A stretch of 64,000 nt of DNA from Kiritimatiellia bacterium (GTDB lineage Bacteria > Verrucomicrobiota > Kiritimatiellia > UBA8416 > YA12-FULL-48-11). How positions within the stretch are numbered: position 1 is the stretch's first letter; each line of letters starts with the position of its first letter. The translations under genes were made by a program, and so were the position numbers. The notes under the pieces were generated by a model, which worked only from the letters and a program-made list of their open reading frames with translations, did no database searches and was not told where the DNA came from. The DNA is taken from contig JAQUPZ010000007.1 in NCBI GenBank assembly GCA_028716365.1, positions 124,001-188,000 of the forward strand, given 5' to 3'. Below are positions 24,676 to 34,200 of the stretch, piece by piece.

Positions 24676-26211
24676 ATGCTTGCGCAGGTGTATTCGGGAG
24701 CGGTTTACGGGGTTGATGCCTATTCTGTCGAAATAGAGGTCAATGCAGGTTATGGTGATCCGAGTGTAGTCATTGTCGGATTGCCTGACACAGCTGTAAA
24801 AGAGAGCAAGGACCGTGTTCATACTGCAATTGTGAATTCGGGTTTCAAGCCGCATGTTGGCCGTACAACCGTAAATCTTGCGCCTGCTAATGTCAAAAAA
24901 GAAGGACCAGTTTTTGATCTGCCAATAGCAATAGGAATGCTTGCTACGCAAGATGAAATCAGTGCTGAGGCTTTAAACCATTTTTCTATTGTTGGGGAGC
25001 TTGCTTTAAGCGGGGAGGTACGGCGTGTCAAAGGAGTTCTTCCCATTGCAATTCAGGCAAAAAAGGAAGGCAGGCATGGTATCATTGTTCCGTTTGACAA
25101 TGCAGAGGAGGCTGCGGTTGTTGATGGATTGGATGTATATCCTGTAAGAACTCTCAGGCAAACGGCTGATTTTATGGCAGGTAGGCTGGCGCAGAGTCCC
25201 TGTAAAATTGATTTGTGTAATGTTTGTGATTCCCTGAACGATTATGAAGAAGATTATGCTGATGTTAAAGGGCAGGAACAGGCTAAACGTGCAATCGAAG
25301 TGGCTGTAACTGGCGGTCACAATATCCTTATGATTGGACCACCGGGAACCGGGAAGACCATGTTGGCCAAGCGCATACCATCGATTCTTCCTGAAATGCT
25401 TTTGGAGGAAGCGCTTGAAACAACAAAAATCCATAGTATTGCCGGCACCCTGAAACCGCACCATGCTCTTATAACAAGACGTACATTCAGATCACCTCAT
25501 CATACGATTTCGGATGCCGGCCTATTGGGAGGAGGAGCCCATCCTGTGCCGGGAGAAGTGAGCCTGGCACACCGTGGTGTCCTTTTCCTTGATGAATTCC
25601 CCGAGTTCCATCGAAATGTCCTCGAAGTGCTAAGACAACCTTTGGAGGATGGCGTAGTAACAATATCGAGGGCAGCTGGAAGCATGACGTTTCCGTGTCA
25701 GTTCATGCTGGTTGCTGCGATGAATCCATGTCCCTGCGGATATTTTGGAGATTCAAAAAGAGAATGCAGGTGTACATCAAATCAGGTGCGGAATTACCGA
25801 AACAGGATATCAGGACCTTTATTAGACAGAATAGATATTCATATTGAAGTTCCGGCTATTCGATATCAGGACCTTGCGTCTTTGGAAAAAGGAGAGTCTT
25901 CAGAATTAATTCGAGCGCGTATTATATCAGGTAGAAAAATACAGCAGGAACGATTTAAAGAAATGAGAAAGATTCATTGTAATGCCAGTATGGGTGCAAG
26001 GCAGGTACAAAAGTATTGCCGACTGTGTTCTGAAACTCATGATTATCTCAAGATGGTAATTACAGAGCTTAATTTCAGCGCCAGAGCATACGATCGGATT
26101 CTTAAAGTGTCGCGAACTATTGCAGATCTGGATAATTCCGAGGAAATTCAGACACAACATGTATCAGAAGCAATCCAATACAGGATGATGGATCGTCAAT
26201 CGTGGATTTAG
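24676..26211 (+). CDS. comM: YifB/ComM-family Mg-chelatase-like AAA+ ATPase
   Basis: This 511-residue protein has an N-terminal Lon-protease-like S5 fold domain ([30 protein letters not shown]). The AAA+ module has Walker A GPPGTGKT at about 221-228 and Walker [12 protein letters not shown] cysteine-rich [10 protein letters not shown] segment and the [12 protein letters not shown] motif follow, then a C-terminal helical domain. ComM in naturally competent bacteria is a hexameric helicase that aids branch migration during DNA uptake. Whether this organism is competent is unknown. It is a single gene between tonB and the tuf leader. Confidence 0.95.
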   Translation: MLAQVYSGAVYGVDAYSVEIEVNAGYGDPSVVIVGLPDTAVKESKDRVHTAIVNSGFKPHVGRTTVNLAPANVKKEGPVFDLPIAIGMLATQDEISAEALNHFSIVGELALSGEVRRVKGVLPIAIQAKKEGRHGIIVPFDNAEEAAVVDGLDVYPVRTLRQTADFMAGRLAQSPCKIDLCNVCDSLNDYEEDYADVKGQEQAKRAIEVAVTGGHNILMIGPPGTGKTMLAKRIPSILPEMLLEEALETTKIHSIAGTLKPHHALITRRTFRSPHHTISDAGLLGGGAHPVPGEVSLAHRGVLFLDEFPEFHRNVLEVLRQPLEDGVVTISRAAGSMTFPCQFMLVAAMNPCPCGYFGDSKRECRCTSNQVRNYRNRISGPLLDRIDIHIEVPAIRYQDLASLEKGESSELIRARIISGRKIQQERFKEMRKIHCNASMGARQVQKYCRLCSETHDYLKMVITELNFSARAYDRILKVSRTIADLDNSEEIQTQHVSEAIQYRMMDRQSWI

Positions 26212-26344
26212 TTTGTTTAATAGCCATTGGTATATTCAGGGATCCAATTTTACAATAATAAATTTAAGTGATTTTGTGAATAATGTCATATTAATCTGCT
26301 GGTATGCCAACATATAAAATATTTCATAAAAAATGAAAAAAACG

Positions 26345-26373
26345 TTGACATGGCCTTACTTTGTGTGTCATTG
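26345..26373 (+). promoter_or_regulatory. Putative promoter of the tRNA-Thr/tuf super-cluster
   Basis: A perfect TTGACA at 26345-26350 is followed, after 17-18 bases, by TCATTG or CATTGT near 26368-26374. The -10 match is modest. The remainder of this gene-free stretch (26212-26525) holds the hairpin described next. No other promoter of similar quality was noticed before tuf. Confidence 0.5.
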
Positions 26374-26421
26374 TTTCCCGTTTATTTTTGGGGAATAAGG
26401 GTTAAATATTAGTGTCGGTTG

Positions 26422-26495
26422 GAAGACAACAGAGTCACTCTCCAGTTGTTAAGTCTTTGTTGTAGTTTTTGGGAGAGTTGTTCTCTGTTGTTTTC
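26422..26495 (+). promoter_or_regulatory. Long hairpin in the leader before tRNA-Thr and tuf
   Basis: Bases 26422-26434 pair with 26483-26495 over 13 bp with one G-T. The inner arms ACTCTCC (26437-26443) and GGAGAGT (26472-26478) add 7 bp. An asymmetric internal loop (2 versus 4 bases) separates them, and the apical loop is 28 bases. There is no T run directly after it, so a simple terminator is unlikely. It could be an RNA-processing or anti-termination element, which is inference. Confidence 0.7.
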
Positions 26496-26525
26496 TGCCG
26501 TTTTGGAATGGGTGATGGGAATCGA

Positions 26526-26601
26526 GCCCATGTAGCTCAGTTGGTAGAGCACATCCTTGGTAAGGATGAGGTCAGCGGTTCGATTCCGCTCGTGGGCTCC
26601 A
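26526..26601 (+). tRNA. tRNA-Thr (anticodon GGT)
   Basis: The cloverleaf is complete. The acceptor GCCCATG pairs with CGTGGGC (one G-T). The D arm is GCTC/GAGC, and the anticodon stem CATCC/GGATG encloses loop TTGGTAA with anticodon GGT. The T arm AGCGG/CCGCT contains TTCGATT. The terminal CCA is encoded. It lies 56 bases before tuf and is probably co-transcribed with it. Confidence 0.97.
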
Positions 26602-26657
26602 TGAGTTGGAAAAAGTAAAATAGAAAGTAAGTATCAAATTAAGCGGAGGATACAGTC

Positions 26658-27866
26658 ATGGCAAAGGAGAAGTTTGAACGTACGAAACCTCATGTAAACG
26701 TTGGAACCATTGGACATGTAGACCATGGCAAGACAACTTTAACAGCAGCAATTACGAAGGTACAGTCGTTGAGAGGTTTGAGCACTTTCGTTTCTTATGA
26801 TGATGTTGCAAAAGCTTCTGCTTCGCAGGGCCGTCGTGACGCCACAAAAATTCTGACAATAGCAACATCACACGTTGAGTACAGTTCTGATAAACGGCAT
26901 TATGCTCACGTTGACTGTCCGGGTCATGCTGACTACGTAAAGAACATGATTACCGGCGCGGCTCAGATGGATGGTGCTATTCTGGTGGTCAGTGCTGCCG
27001 ATGGTCCGATGCCCCAGACCAGGGAACATATTCTGTTGGCTCGTCAGGTTGGTGTGCCGGCAATTGTTGTATACCTGAATAAAGTTGACTTGGTTGACGA
27101 TCCGGAGTTGTTGGATCTCGTTGAGATGGAAATCAGGGAATTGCTTTCAAAGTATGAATATCCAGGGGACAAGATCCCGATAGTTCGTGGTGATTCGTTA
27201 ACGGCTACTAAGGTGACAAGTGCTGATGATCCGGCCTGCAAATCGATCATCGAACTCATGGTAGCGCTGGATGCGCACATTCCGGAACCTGTTCGGATAA
27301 TTGACAAACCTTATCTTATGCCGATTGAAGACGTGTTCTCAATTGAAGGTCGCGGCACGGTTGTCACGGGCAGGGTTGAGCGCGGGATTGTGAAGGTTGG
27401 CGATGAAATTGAAATAGTCGGATTGAAGCCCACGCAGAAGACGACGGCTACAGGTGTTGAAATGTTCCGCAAGCTGCTTGATGAAGGACGTGCGGGCGAC
27501 AACATTGGTGTGTTACTCCGTGGTACGAAGAAAGAGGAAGTAGAGCGTGGTCAGGTTCTTGCAAAGCCAGGCTCGATTACGCCTCATACGCGTTTCAATG
27601 CGGAAGTCTATATCCTCAGTAAAGATGAGGGTGGACGTCATACGGCATTTTTCAAAGGTTACCGGCCGCAGTTTTATTTCCGTACAACTGATGTTACCGG
27701 CGATATCACCCTGCCTGAGGGCGTGGAGATGGTGATGCCTGGTGATAATACCAGTATGGAAGTGAAATTGATTGTGCCTATTGCAATGGAAGAGAAGATG
27801 AGGTTTGCCATCCGTGAAGGTGGCCGTACGGTTGGTGCTGGTACGGTGGCCAAGATTCTTGAGTAG
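26658..27866 (+). CDS. tuf: Translation elongation factor Tu with atypical switch I
   Basis: EF-Tu delivers aminoacyl-tRNA to the ribosome as a GTPase. It is 402 residues, slightly longer than usual. P-loop GHVDHGKT is at 19-26, DCPGH at 86-90 with His90 the catalytic-type His, and NKVD at 141-144. Domains II and III are well conserved ([35 protein letters not shown]). The effector loop at 52-69 does not carry the usual PEEKARGITIN; it reads [18 protein letters not shown], about five residues longer. Thr67 still aligns with the Mg-binding Thr. The SAL-type base-recognition motif reads DSL (179-181). No frameshift explains this. The start has GGAGG upstream. Confidence 0.97.
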   Translation: MAKEKFERTKPHVNVGTIGHVDHGKTTLTAAITKVQSLRGLSTFVSYDDVAKASASQGRRDATKILTIATSHVEYSSDKRHYAHVDCPGHADYVKNMITGAAQMDGAILVVSAADGPMPQTREHILLARQVGVPAIVVYLNKVDLVDDPELLDLVEMEIRELLSKYEYPGDKIPIVRGDSLTATKVTSADDPACKSIIELMVALDAHIPEPVRIIDKPYLMPIEDVFSIEGRGTVVTGRVERGIVKVGDEIEIVGLKPTQKTTATGVEMFRKLLDEGRAGDNIGVLLRGTKKEEVERGQVLAKPGSITPHTRFNAEVYILSKDEGGRHTAFFKGYRPQFYFRTTDVTGDITLPEGVEMVMPGDNTSMEVKLIVPIAMEEKMRFAIREGGRTVGAGTVAKILE

Positions 27867-27930
27867 TCGGATTGCAGTTTAACCAGGTGCTATTTTCTTG
27901 AAATAGATAAAGAACGGAGTTTGTCCCGGA

Positions 27931-28083
27931 ATGCCGAGAGAGCTTGTTATATTGGCCTGCACTGAGTGTAAGCGTCGGAATTATACGACGACCAAAAATA
28001 AAAGGAGTACGCCTAACCGACTCGAAAAAACGAAGTTCTGTCGGTTTGACAAGAAGCGAACTCTGCACAAGGAGACCAAGTAA
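27931..28083 (+). CDS. rpmG: 50S ribosomal protein L33
   Basis: This 50-residue protein has the L33 core ([10 protein letters not shown], then LEKTKFCRF). The first zinc pair is present as Cys10-x2-Cys13 and Cys37 is kept. The fourth ligand position is Asp40 instead of Cys, so the zinc ribbon is incomplete. A weak SD (ACGGAG) lies upstream. It sits between tuf and tRNA-Trp, a common arrangement. Confidence 0.93.
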   Translation: MPRELVILACTECKRRNYTTTKNKRSTPNRLEKTKFCRFDKKRTLHKETK

Positions 28084-28102
28084 GAATCTTGGCGAGTGTT
28101 AC

Positions 28103-28178
28103 AGGCCAGTAGCTCAACTGGCAGAGCACCGGTCTCCAAAACCGGTTGTTGGGGGTTCAAGTCCCTCCTGGCCTGCCA
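28103..28178 (+). tRNA. tRNA-Trp (anticodon CCA)
   Basis: The cloverleaf has acceptor AGGCCAG/CTGGCCT, D arm GCTC/GAGC, anticodon stem CCGGT/ACCGG with loop CTCCAAA (anticodon CCA), and T arm GGGGG/CCCTC around TTCAAGT. Discriminator G and the CCA end are encoded. It lies 19 bases after rpmG and before secE, so it is presumably cut out of the polycistronic transcript. Confidence 0.97.
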
Positions 28179-28257
28179 ATGGCTATGGATTGGGAATGTG
28201 CGTGTAATTATGAGAGGTTATATTACCTCCTGATCGGTTAGTGATGGTGTGTTTCTG

Positions 28258-28476
28258 ATGGAAAGATTGAAGAGAGTTGTAGAAGCGGTGAAAATTTTCT
28301 TCGATGAAGTAATCGGAGAGATGAAGAAATCGTCGTGGCCGGAAAGGCAGGAATTATTTGAATCGACTGTGGTGGTTATCTTTTCACTCTTGCTGCTTAG
28401 TACATTTGTAGGAGTGAGCGATAAGATACTTGTAACGTTATTCACGTGGTTATTGAAGATGTCTTCTGGTGGTTGA
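28258..28476 (+). CDS. secE: Preprotein translocase subunit SecE
   Basis: This 72-residue small subunit of the SecYEG channel has an amphipathic cytoplasmic helix ending in the conserved EMKKSSWPERQEL box, followed by one membrane helix (about 40-60). A start at 28258 (MERLKRV) is chosen; the frame also has a GTG at 28249. It precedes nusG by five bases. Confidence 0.93.
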   Translation: MERLKRVVEAVKIFFDEVIGEMKKSSWPERQELFESTVVVIFSLLLLSTFVGVSDKILVTLFTWLLKMSSGG

Positions 28477-28481
28477 TTGAT

Positions 28482-29030
28482 ATGCAAAAGGAATGGTTTG
28501 TTATACATACTCTTACTGGTCAGGAAATGAAGGTGAGAGAGAGCATCATGAAGCGTCTCAAGCAGGAGGAGATGCAGGATTACGTTGATGAGGTAATAAT
28601 TCCGACCGAGAAGGTTTCTGAGGTGAAGAAGGGTGTTCGTTCAACCACCACGAGAAAGTTCTTTCCGGGATATGTGCTGGTACATTTGGCGCTTTACGGA
28701 GACGATAAAAAGTTAGAGGAGAAGTCCTGGCATTTTATACGTGAGACTCCTGGTATAATCGGTTTTATCGGTGGTGAAAAACCTGTTTCGCTCAGACCGG
28801 AAGAAGTGGATATGGTTCTCCATCAGGCCGAGGAGAAAAAAGAAAAGGTAAAACCCAAAGTAGTTTTTGAGCCTGGCGAGACGGTAAAGATCACGGACGG
28901 ACCTTTCCTGAACTTCAGCGGTGTTGTTGAGGAAGTTGATCCTGAGCGTGGTAAACTAAAGGTTTCGGTTGCAATTTTTGGTCGTTCAGCACCTGTTGAG
29001 CTTGAATATTGGCAGGTTGAAAGATCGTAA
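28482..29030 (+). CDS. nusG: Transcription termination/antitermination protein NusG
   Basis: NusG binds RNA polymerase and links it to Rho, S10 or pause control. The protein is 182 residues. The N-terminal NGN domain opens with KEWFVIHTLTGQE and includes the FFPGYVLV strand. The C-terminal KOW domain is seen at about 130-180 (FEPGETVKITDGPF to VSVAIFGRSAPVEL). The ATG at 28482 matches the family start; an open frame from 28446 would overlap secE. Confidence 0.96.
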   Translation: MQKEWFVIHTLTGQEMKVRESIMKRLKQEEMQDYVDEVIIPTEKVSEVKKGVRSTTTRKFFPGYVLVHLALYGDDKKLEEKSWHFIRETPGIIGFIGGEKPVSLRPEEVDMVLHQAEEKKEKVKPKVVFEPGETVKITDGPFLNFSGVVEEVDPERGKLKVSVAIFGRSAPVELEYWQVERS

Positions 29031-29078
29031 GCGGGATGGGGATAAGACCCGGAAGTTTGTTAAATTTGAGAGGTTGAG

Positions 29079-29504
29079 ATGGCAAAGAAAGTAACGGGAA
29101 AAGTAAAGTTACAGATACCTGCAGGGCAGGCAAATCCTGCGCCACCGGTTGGCCCGGCTCTCGGACAGCAGGGAATCAACATCATGGCTTTCTGCAAGGA
29201 GTTTAACGCTGCAACGCAGGATCACGCTGGATTAGTGATCCCAGTCGTTATAACAGTTTATCAGGATAAGTCTTTTACATTTATAACAAAAAGCCCGCCA
29301 GCTTCGTCGCTTTTGAAGCGTGCTGCCGGACTTGCCAAAGGATCTGGCGTTCCAAACCGGGACAAGGTTGGCAGTGTGACGCACGCACAGATCAAGGAAA
29401 TTGTAAAGCTCAAGTCGAAAGACATGAATGCGCGAAATGAAGAAAAGGGAATGCGCATTATTGAAGGAACTGCTCGCAGTATGGGAATCGAAATAAAGGA
29501 TTAA
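29079..29504 (+). CDS. rplK: 50S ribosomal protein L11
   Basis: L11 shapes the GTPase-associated centre of 23S rRNA. It has 141 residues, the normal length. The N-terminal proline-rich part is intact ([19 protein letters not shown]), followed by [19 protein letters not shown] and the C-terminal [15 protein letters not shown]-binding domain. It leads the rplKAJL block. Confidence 0.97.
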   Translation: MAKKVTGKVKLQIPAGQANPAPPVGPALGQQGINIMAFCKEFNAATQDHAGLVIPVVITVYQDKSFTFITKSPPASSLLKRAAGLAKGSGVPNRDKVGSVTHAQIKEIVKLKSKDMNARNEEKGMRIIEGTARSMGIEIKD

Positions 29505-29528
29505 CGCCGGAACGTACAGGGTGATTTC

Positions 29529-30212
29529 ATGGCTAAGTACGGAAAAAAATATCGCGAAGTCAAAACGAAGGTTCCTGAAGGAATTGTGGAACTAACAGAG
29601 GCTGTCAAGTTTGTGAAAGAACATCCAATTGCCAAATTTGATGAAACTGCCGAGATTGCTTTTAGACTCGGAGTTGACCCCAAGAAGACTGAACAGACTG
29701 TACGCGGGACTGTTGCACTTCCCCATGGCACGGGTAAAAAGGTGAAGATATTGGTGTTTGCTGCCGGCGCTGCAGCTGATGCGGCGAAGACGGCGGGAGC
29801 TGATTATGTCGGCAACGAGGATCTTATAGAGAAAGTAAAGGGCGGATGGACGGATTTTGATATTGCAATTGCAACACCTGAGGCCATGAAAGAAGTGAGA
29901 AAATTGGGAAAAGTTCTAGGACCTCGTGGTTTGATGCCTAACCCCAAGACCGGTACCGTGACCGATGATACCGCTACGGCAGTGGCCCAGAGCAAGGCTG
30001 GTAAGGTTGAGTTCCGTATGGATCGTCACGGAAATGCGAGTGTTCCTTTTGGTAAGCTGTCATTTGCAGTGGAAAAACTTGTGGAAAATGCAAACAGTAT
30101 TATTTCAGGTATTAAAGGTGCCAAGCCGGCAGGTTTTAAAGGTGTTTATATCAAAACCTGCACGGTCAGCTCCACGATGGGAGTGGGCCTTCGTGTAAAT
30201 GTCAAGGATTGA
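29529..30212 (+). CDS. rplA: 50S ribosomal protein L1
   Basis: L1 forms the mobile stalk at the tRNA exit site and in several bacteria represses its own operon. It is 227 residues long. The central signature [18 protein letters not shown] is intact, followed by [20 protein letters not shown]. It starts 24 bases after rplK. Confidence 0.97.
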   Translation: MAKYGKKYREVKTKVPEGIVELTEAVKFVKEHPIAKFDETAEIAFRLGVDPKKTEQTVRGTVALPHGTGKKVKILVFAAGAAADAAKTAGADYVGNEDLIEKVKGGWTDFDIAIATPEAMKEVRKLGKVLGPRGLMPNPKTGTVTDDTATAVAQSKAGKVEFRMDRHGNASVPFGKLSFAVEKLVENANSIISGIKGAKPAGFKGVYIKTCTVSSTMGVGLRVNVKD

Positions 30213-30230
30213 ACGATTTAGGGGGAAGAG

Positions 30231-30752
30231 ATGAGACTTGAAAAGAAAGCCATAGTCAAAGAAATACGCGATACTATTGAAGGAAAAAACTATGCATTTC
30301 TTATGAATTTCAAGGGATTAAAAGTTGAACAGATCAACTCTCTGCGCGTTCAGCTTGCGCAGATAAAGGCGCGGTTGCTTGTTGTTAAAAATACATTTTT
30401 TAAACGTGTAGCCGAAGAACTGGGTTGGGGAGATGTATCGAAATTTATGGATGGTCCTTCTGCGGTTGTTGCCGGAACCGGAGATGTGTCAAAAATAGCC
30501 AAGTTGCTCAAAAGCTTTAAAAAAGAAAACGGACTGCTGGTGGTTAAGGGCGGCAGGTTTGGCGACAGATTAATATCTGCCTCTGATATTGAAGCAATTG
30601 CCAATATCCCGCCGATTGAAATTATGCGTGCAAAACTGGTGGGTACAATTGCCGCACCTATGACACAGCTGGTTGGTGTGATGCAGCAGAAGGTGTGTAG
30701 TCTGCTCTATGTATTGAAAGCAGTTGAGGAAAAGAAAGCTAAAGGTCAGTAA
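30231..30752 (+). CDS. rplJ: 50S ribosomal protein L10
   Basis: L10 anchors L7/L12 dimers to the ribosomal stalk. It is 173 residues, with the N-terminal rRNA/L11-binding domain ([30 protein letters not shown]) and a C-terminal helix ending in a Lys/Glu-rich tail. An AGGGGGAAG ribosome-binding site precedes it. The short 18-base gap after rplA leaves no room for an L10-binding leader. Confidence 0.96.
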   Translation: MRLEKKAIVKEIRDTIEGKNYAFLMNFKGLKVEQINSLRVQLAQIKARLLVVKNTFFKRVAEELGWGDVSKFMDGPSAVVAGTGDVSKIAKLLKSFKKENGLLVVKGGRFGDRLISASDIEAIANIPPIEIMRAKLVGTIAAPMTQLVGVMQQKVCSLLYVLKAVEEKKAKGQ

Positions 30753-30772
30753 GAAGAATAAGGAGTCATGTC

Positions 30773-31192
30773 ATGACCGAAGTTAATGCTGAGAACAAAG
30801 TTGAAGTAAGCGGAAAAATGGCGGAGTTTGTTTCTTGGATAGAAAGTATTACAGTTCTTGAACTTTCGCAGCTTGTGAAGGCTCTTGAGCAAAAGCTTGG
30901 TGTAAGCGCTGCTGCGCCTGTAGCGGTTGCTGCAGCTGGCGGGGCTGGTGGGGCTGGCGGCGAAGCAAAGGCTGAAGAGAAAACGGAATTTACCGTTGTC
31001 TTGGCCAGTACGGGAGCCAACAAGATCAATGTTATTAAGGAAATTCGTGCAATTACGGGTTTGGGCCTTAAGGATTCCAAGGACATGGTTGAAGGTGCTC
31101 CAAAAACAGTCAAGGAAGGTGTAACAAAGGAACAGGCTGCCGAGATGAAAAAGAAACTGGAAGCTGCGGGAGCCACAGTCGAGATTAAATAA
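30773..31192 (+). CDS. rplL: 50S ribosomal protein L7/L12
   Basis: This stalk protein recruits translation GTPases. It is 139 residues, slightly longer than usual because of a 14-residue polar N-terminus. It has the dimerisation domain, an Ala/Gly-rich hinge ([17 protein letters not shown]), and a C-terminal factor-binding domain with [31 protein letters not shown] symmetry lies in the gap before rpoB. Confidence 0.97.
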   Translation: MTEVNAENKVEVSGKMAEFVSWIESITVLELSQLVKALEQKLGVSAAAPVAVAAAGGAGGAGGEAKAEEKTEFTVVLASTGANKINVIKEIRAITGLGLKDSKDMVEGAPKTVKEGVTKEQAAEMKKKLEAAGATVEIK

Positions 31193-31244
31193 ATAGTTTA
31201 GAAACAGTACGTATTTTATTGCTTGTTGTAACAAGAGGTGTCGG

Positions 31245-34200
31245 ATGGTAGAGAGAATAGATTTCGGTAAGCTCAAAGCCGTCATAGATCCACCTGATCT
31301 GATAGAAGTTCAGACGAAATCATATAATGATTTCCTTCAGATGGATGTGAATTCGCTTCGGCGTAAAAGGCAGGGATTACAGGGTATTTTCAGGGAAGTT
31401 TTTCCTATCGAAAGCTATGATGGGAGATATGTCCTTGACTTTGTAAAATATGAGTTGTCTCTGCCCAAGATGGGACCCATCGATACTCTGCTTGAAGGTC
31501 AGACTTACGCGGGACCGCTTCATGTAACTTTCCGTCTCAAGGAAGGTGATGAGGTACGCGAGGAAGACGTTTACATGGGGGAGATTCCCCTGATGACAGA
31601 GCATGGTTCGTTCGTTGTTAACGGAGCGGAACGTGTTGTTGTCAGTCAGTTGCACCGTTCGCCAGGTATTTGCTCAGAACAGGCAGTTCACTCCAATGGC
31701 TCGATGTTATATTCGATGCGGGTGATTCCCGACAGGGGCAGTTGGATCGAGATCCAATTCGATACTTCTGACCTCATTTGGATTTACATGGACAGGAAGC
31801 GCCGGAGGAGAAAGTTTCTTGCTACAACATTTCTCAGGGCGCTTGGTTATGGTACTGATGAAGAATTACTCGGGTTGTTTTATAAGTTTGAAAAGATGAG
31901 GCTCAGCAGGGAGATTTCTGCAGAACAGATTGAATACAGATTTTTCAAAGAAGATATTGTTGATATTGACTCGAAAACAGTTTTGGCGCGCAAATATGAG
32001 CTCGTGACTGAAACTGCGCTGAAACAGATGGTGGATGCCGGTTTCAAGACGGTTGAGCTTGTTGATGCTACTTGGGACCAGGGGATATTCATTGAGAGTG
32101 TCAGGTCGGATCAGACTCATTCTGCTGATGATGCGCTCAAGGACATTTATCACAGGCTCAGGCCCGGAGATCCTGCCACACCTTCAAATGCGCGGCAGCT
32201 TTTGAAAAGACTTTTCTTTGATCCCAGAAGATATGACTTGGGCAGGGTTGGGCGTTACAAGATTAATCAGAAACTTGGTTTGCAAGGTAAAGTGGATGAC
32301 GATCTTCGTGTTCTTGATAAGCAGGATGTTATCGAAGCCGTTCGGCACTTGATCAATATCCGCAAGGGACAGGAAAGTGTCGATGATATCGACCACCTTG
32401 GAAGTCGTCGTGTACGTACAGTTGGAGAACTGCTTGAGAACCAGTGCCGTGTTGGTCTGGCAAGGACCGAGCGATTGATCCGGGAACGCATGACACTGTT
32501 TGATCCGGCTACCGGTACATTGACTCCGCAGAGACTGGTGAATTCGAAGTCTCTTTCGGCGGTTGTGCAGGATTTTTTTGGCCGTAGTCAGTTAAGCCAG
32601 TTTATGGATCAAACCAATCCTCTTTCCGAGCTTGCGCACCGGAGGCGTTTGAGTGCCTTGGGTCCTGGCGGATTAAGTCGCGAACGCGCCGGATTTGAAG
32701 TACGTGATGTGCATAGCAGTCATTATGGAAGAATCTGTCCGATTGAGACGCCTGAAGGGCCAAACATCGGATTGATTTCGTCTCTCAGTATTTACGCGAG
32801 AGTGAATGATTTTGGATTTATAGAGAGTCCATACCGTAAGGTTGTTAATGGTTGCGTGACTGATCAGGTCGATTTCCTCACAGCGGATCAGGAAGAGAAG
32901 TTTATCATTGCCCAGGCAAACGCTCCTTTGGATAACAAGGGGCGATTCGCTAAAGACTTGGTATCGGTCAGATGTAAGGGTGAGTTTTTGGAAGTGGCAA
33001 GGGAACATGTCGATTACATGGATGTATCGCCCAAAGAAGTGGTCAGTATAGCCGCTGGATTGATTCCTTTCCTGGAACATGATGACGCGAACCGTGCGCT
33101 CATGGGTGCTAATATGATGCGGCAGGCCGTTCCACTCTTGAAGACGGAATGTCCTTATGTTGCCACAGGTCTTGAAAAGCGTGTTGCAAGAGATTCAAGA
33201 GTTACACAAGTTGCCGTGGATTCCGGCAAGGTAGCGTATGTTTCAGCCCAGAAGATTGTTGTGTCTGAAAACGGCGAAATGCCGACGAAGAAAACATCCA
33301 AAGATTCCTACCAGGAATATGCGCTCCAGAAGTTCAGGCGTTCAAATGCAGGAACTTGTTTCAACCAGAAACCGATGGTTTCTCTGGGACAGAAAATCAA
33401 GAAGGGTGATATTATTGCCGATGGTCCGGCGACGTGTGATGGAGAGCTTGCTCTTGGCAAGAACCTTCTGGTGGCCTTCATGCCGTGGTCTGGCTACAAC
33501 TTTGAAGACGCCATCCTGATTAGCGAACGGGTTTTGCGTGACGACGTATTTACATCAATTCATGTGCAGGAATTTGAGGTAGGTGCGCGCGATACAAAGC
33601 TTGGACCCGAAGAAATCACCCGTGATATTCCGAATGTTGGTGAAGAAGCTTTGAAGAATCTGGGTGCTGATGGCGTTATCAGAATTGGCGCAGAAGTGCG
33701 TCCGGGCGATATTTTAGTCGGGAAAATCACTCCAAAAAGTGAAACGGAACTTGCTCCTGAAGAAAGGTTGTTACGTGCTATTTTTGGTGAGAAGGCTGCA
33801 GAAGTCAGGGATACCTCGTTGACGGTTCCAAGCGGTAATCGCGGGATAGTCATGGATGTTAAGGTTACGGCTCACAAGGAAGTGAAGCGTACGGAGTCAA
33901 CGCCCGGTGAAAGGCGCCGTCAGATCAAGACGATTAACGAAGAACGCAAGCAGAAGCAACAGGCGCTGACTGATGAGTTAACGGAAGCGCTCAGCAATAT
34001 TCTTCTCGGCGAGAAAATTCCTCTCGATGTTGTTGATGCAGAAGCGGGTGAGACGATTATTCCGGCCAACAGGAAAATTACCAAGACGCTTTTGCGCAAA
34101 TTGGCTGCTGCAAGTGATCATATCCAGATAGAGAGCAGTCCGATACAGATCAAGATCGATGAAATAATTGGAGAATTCAAACCGAAATTTGCCGAACTCG

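Noticed and set aside
26811-26864. Frameshift or sequencing error as the cause of the odd EF-Tu switch I
   Set aside because: The frame is continuous through the loop, with ordinary codons and intact flanking motifs on both sides.
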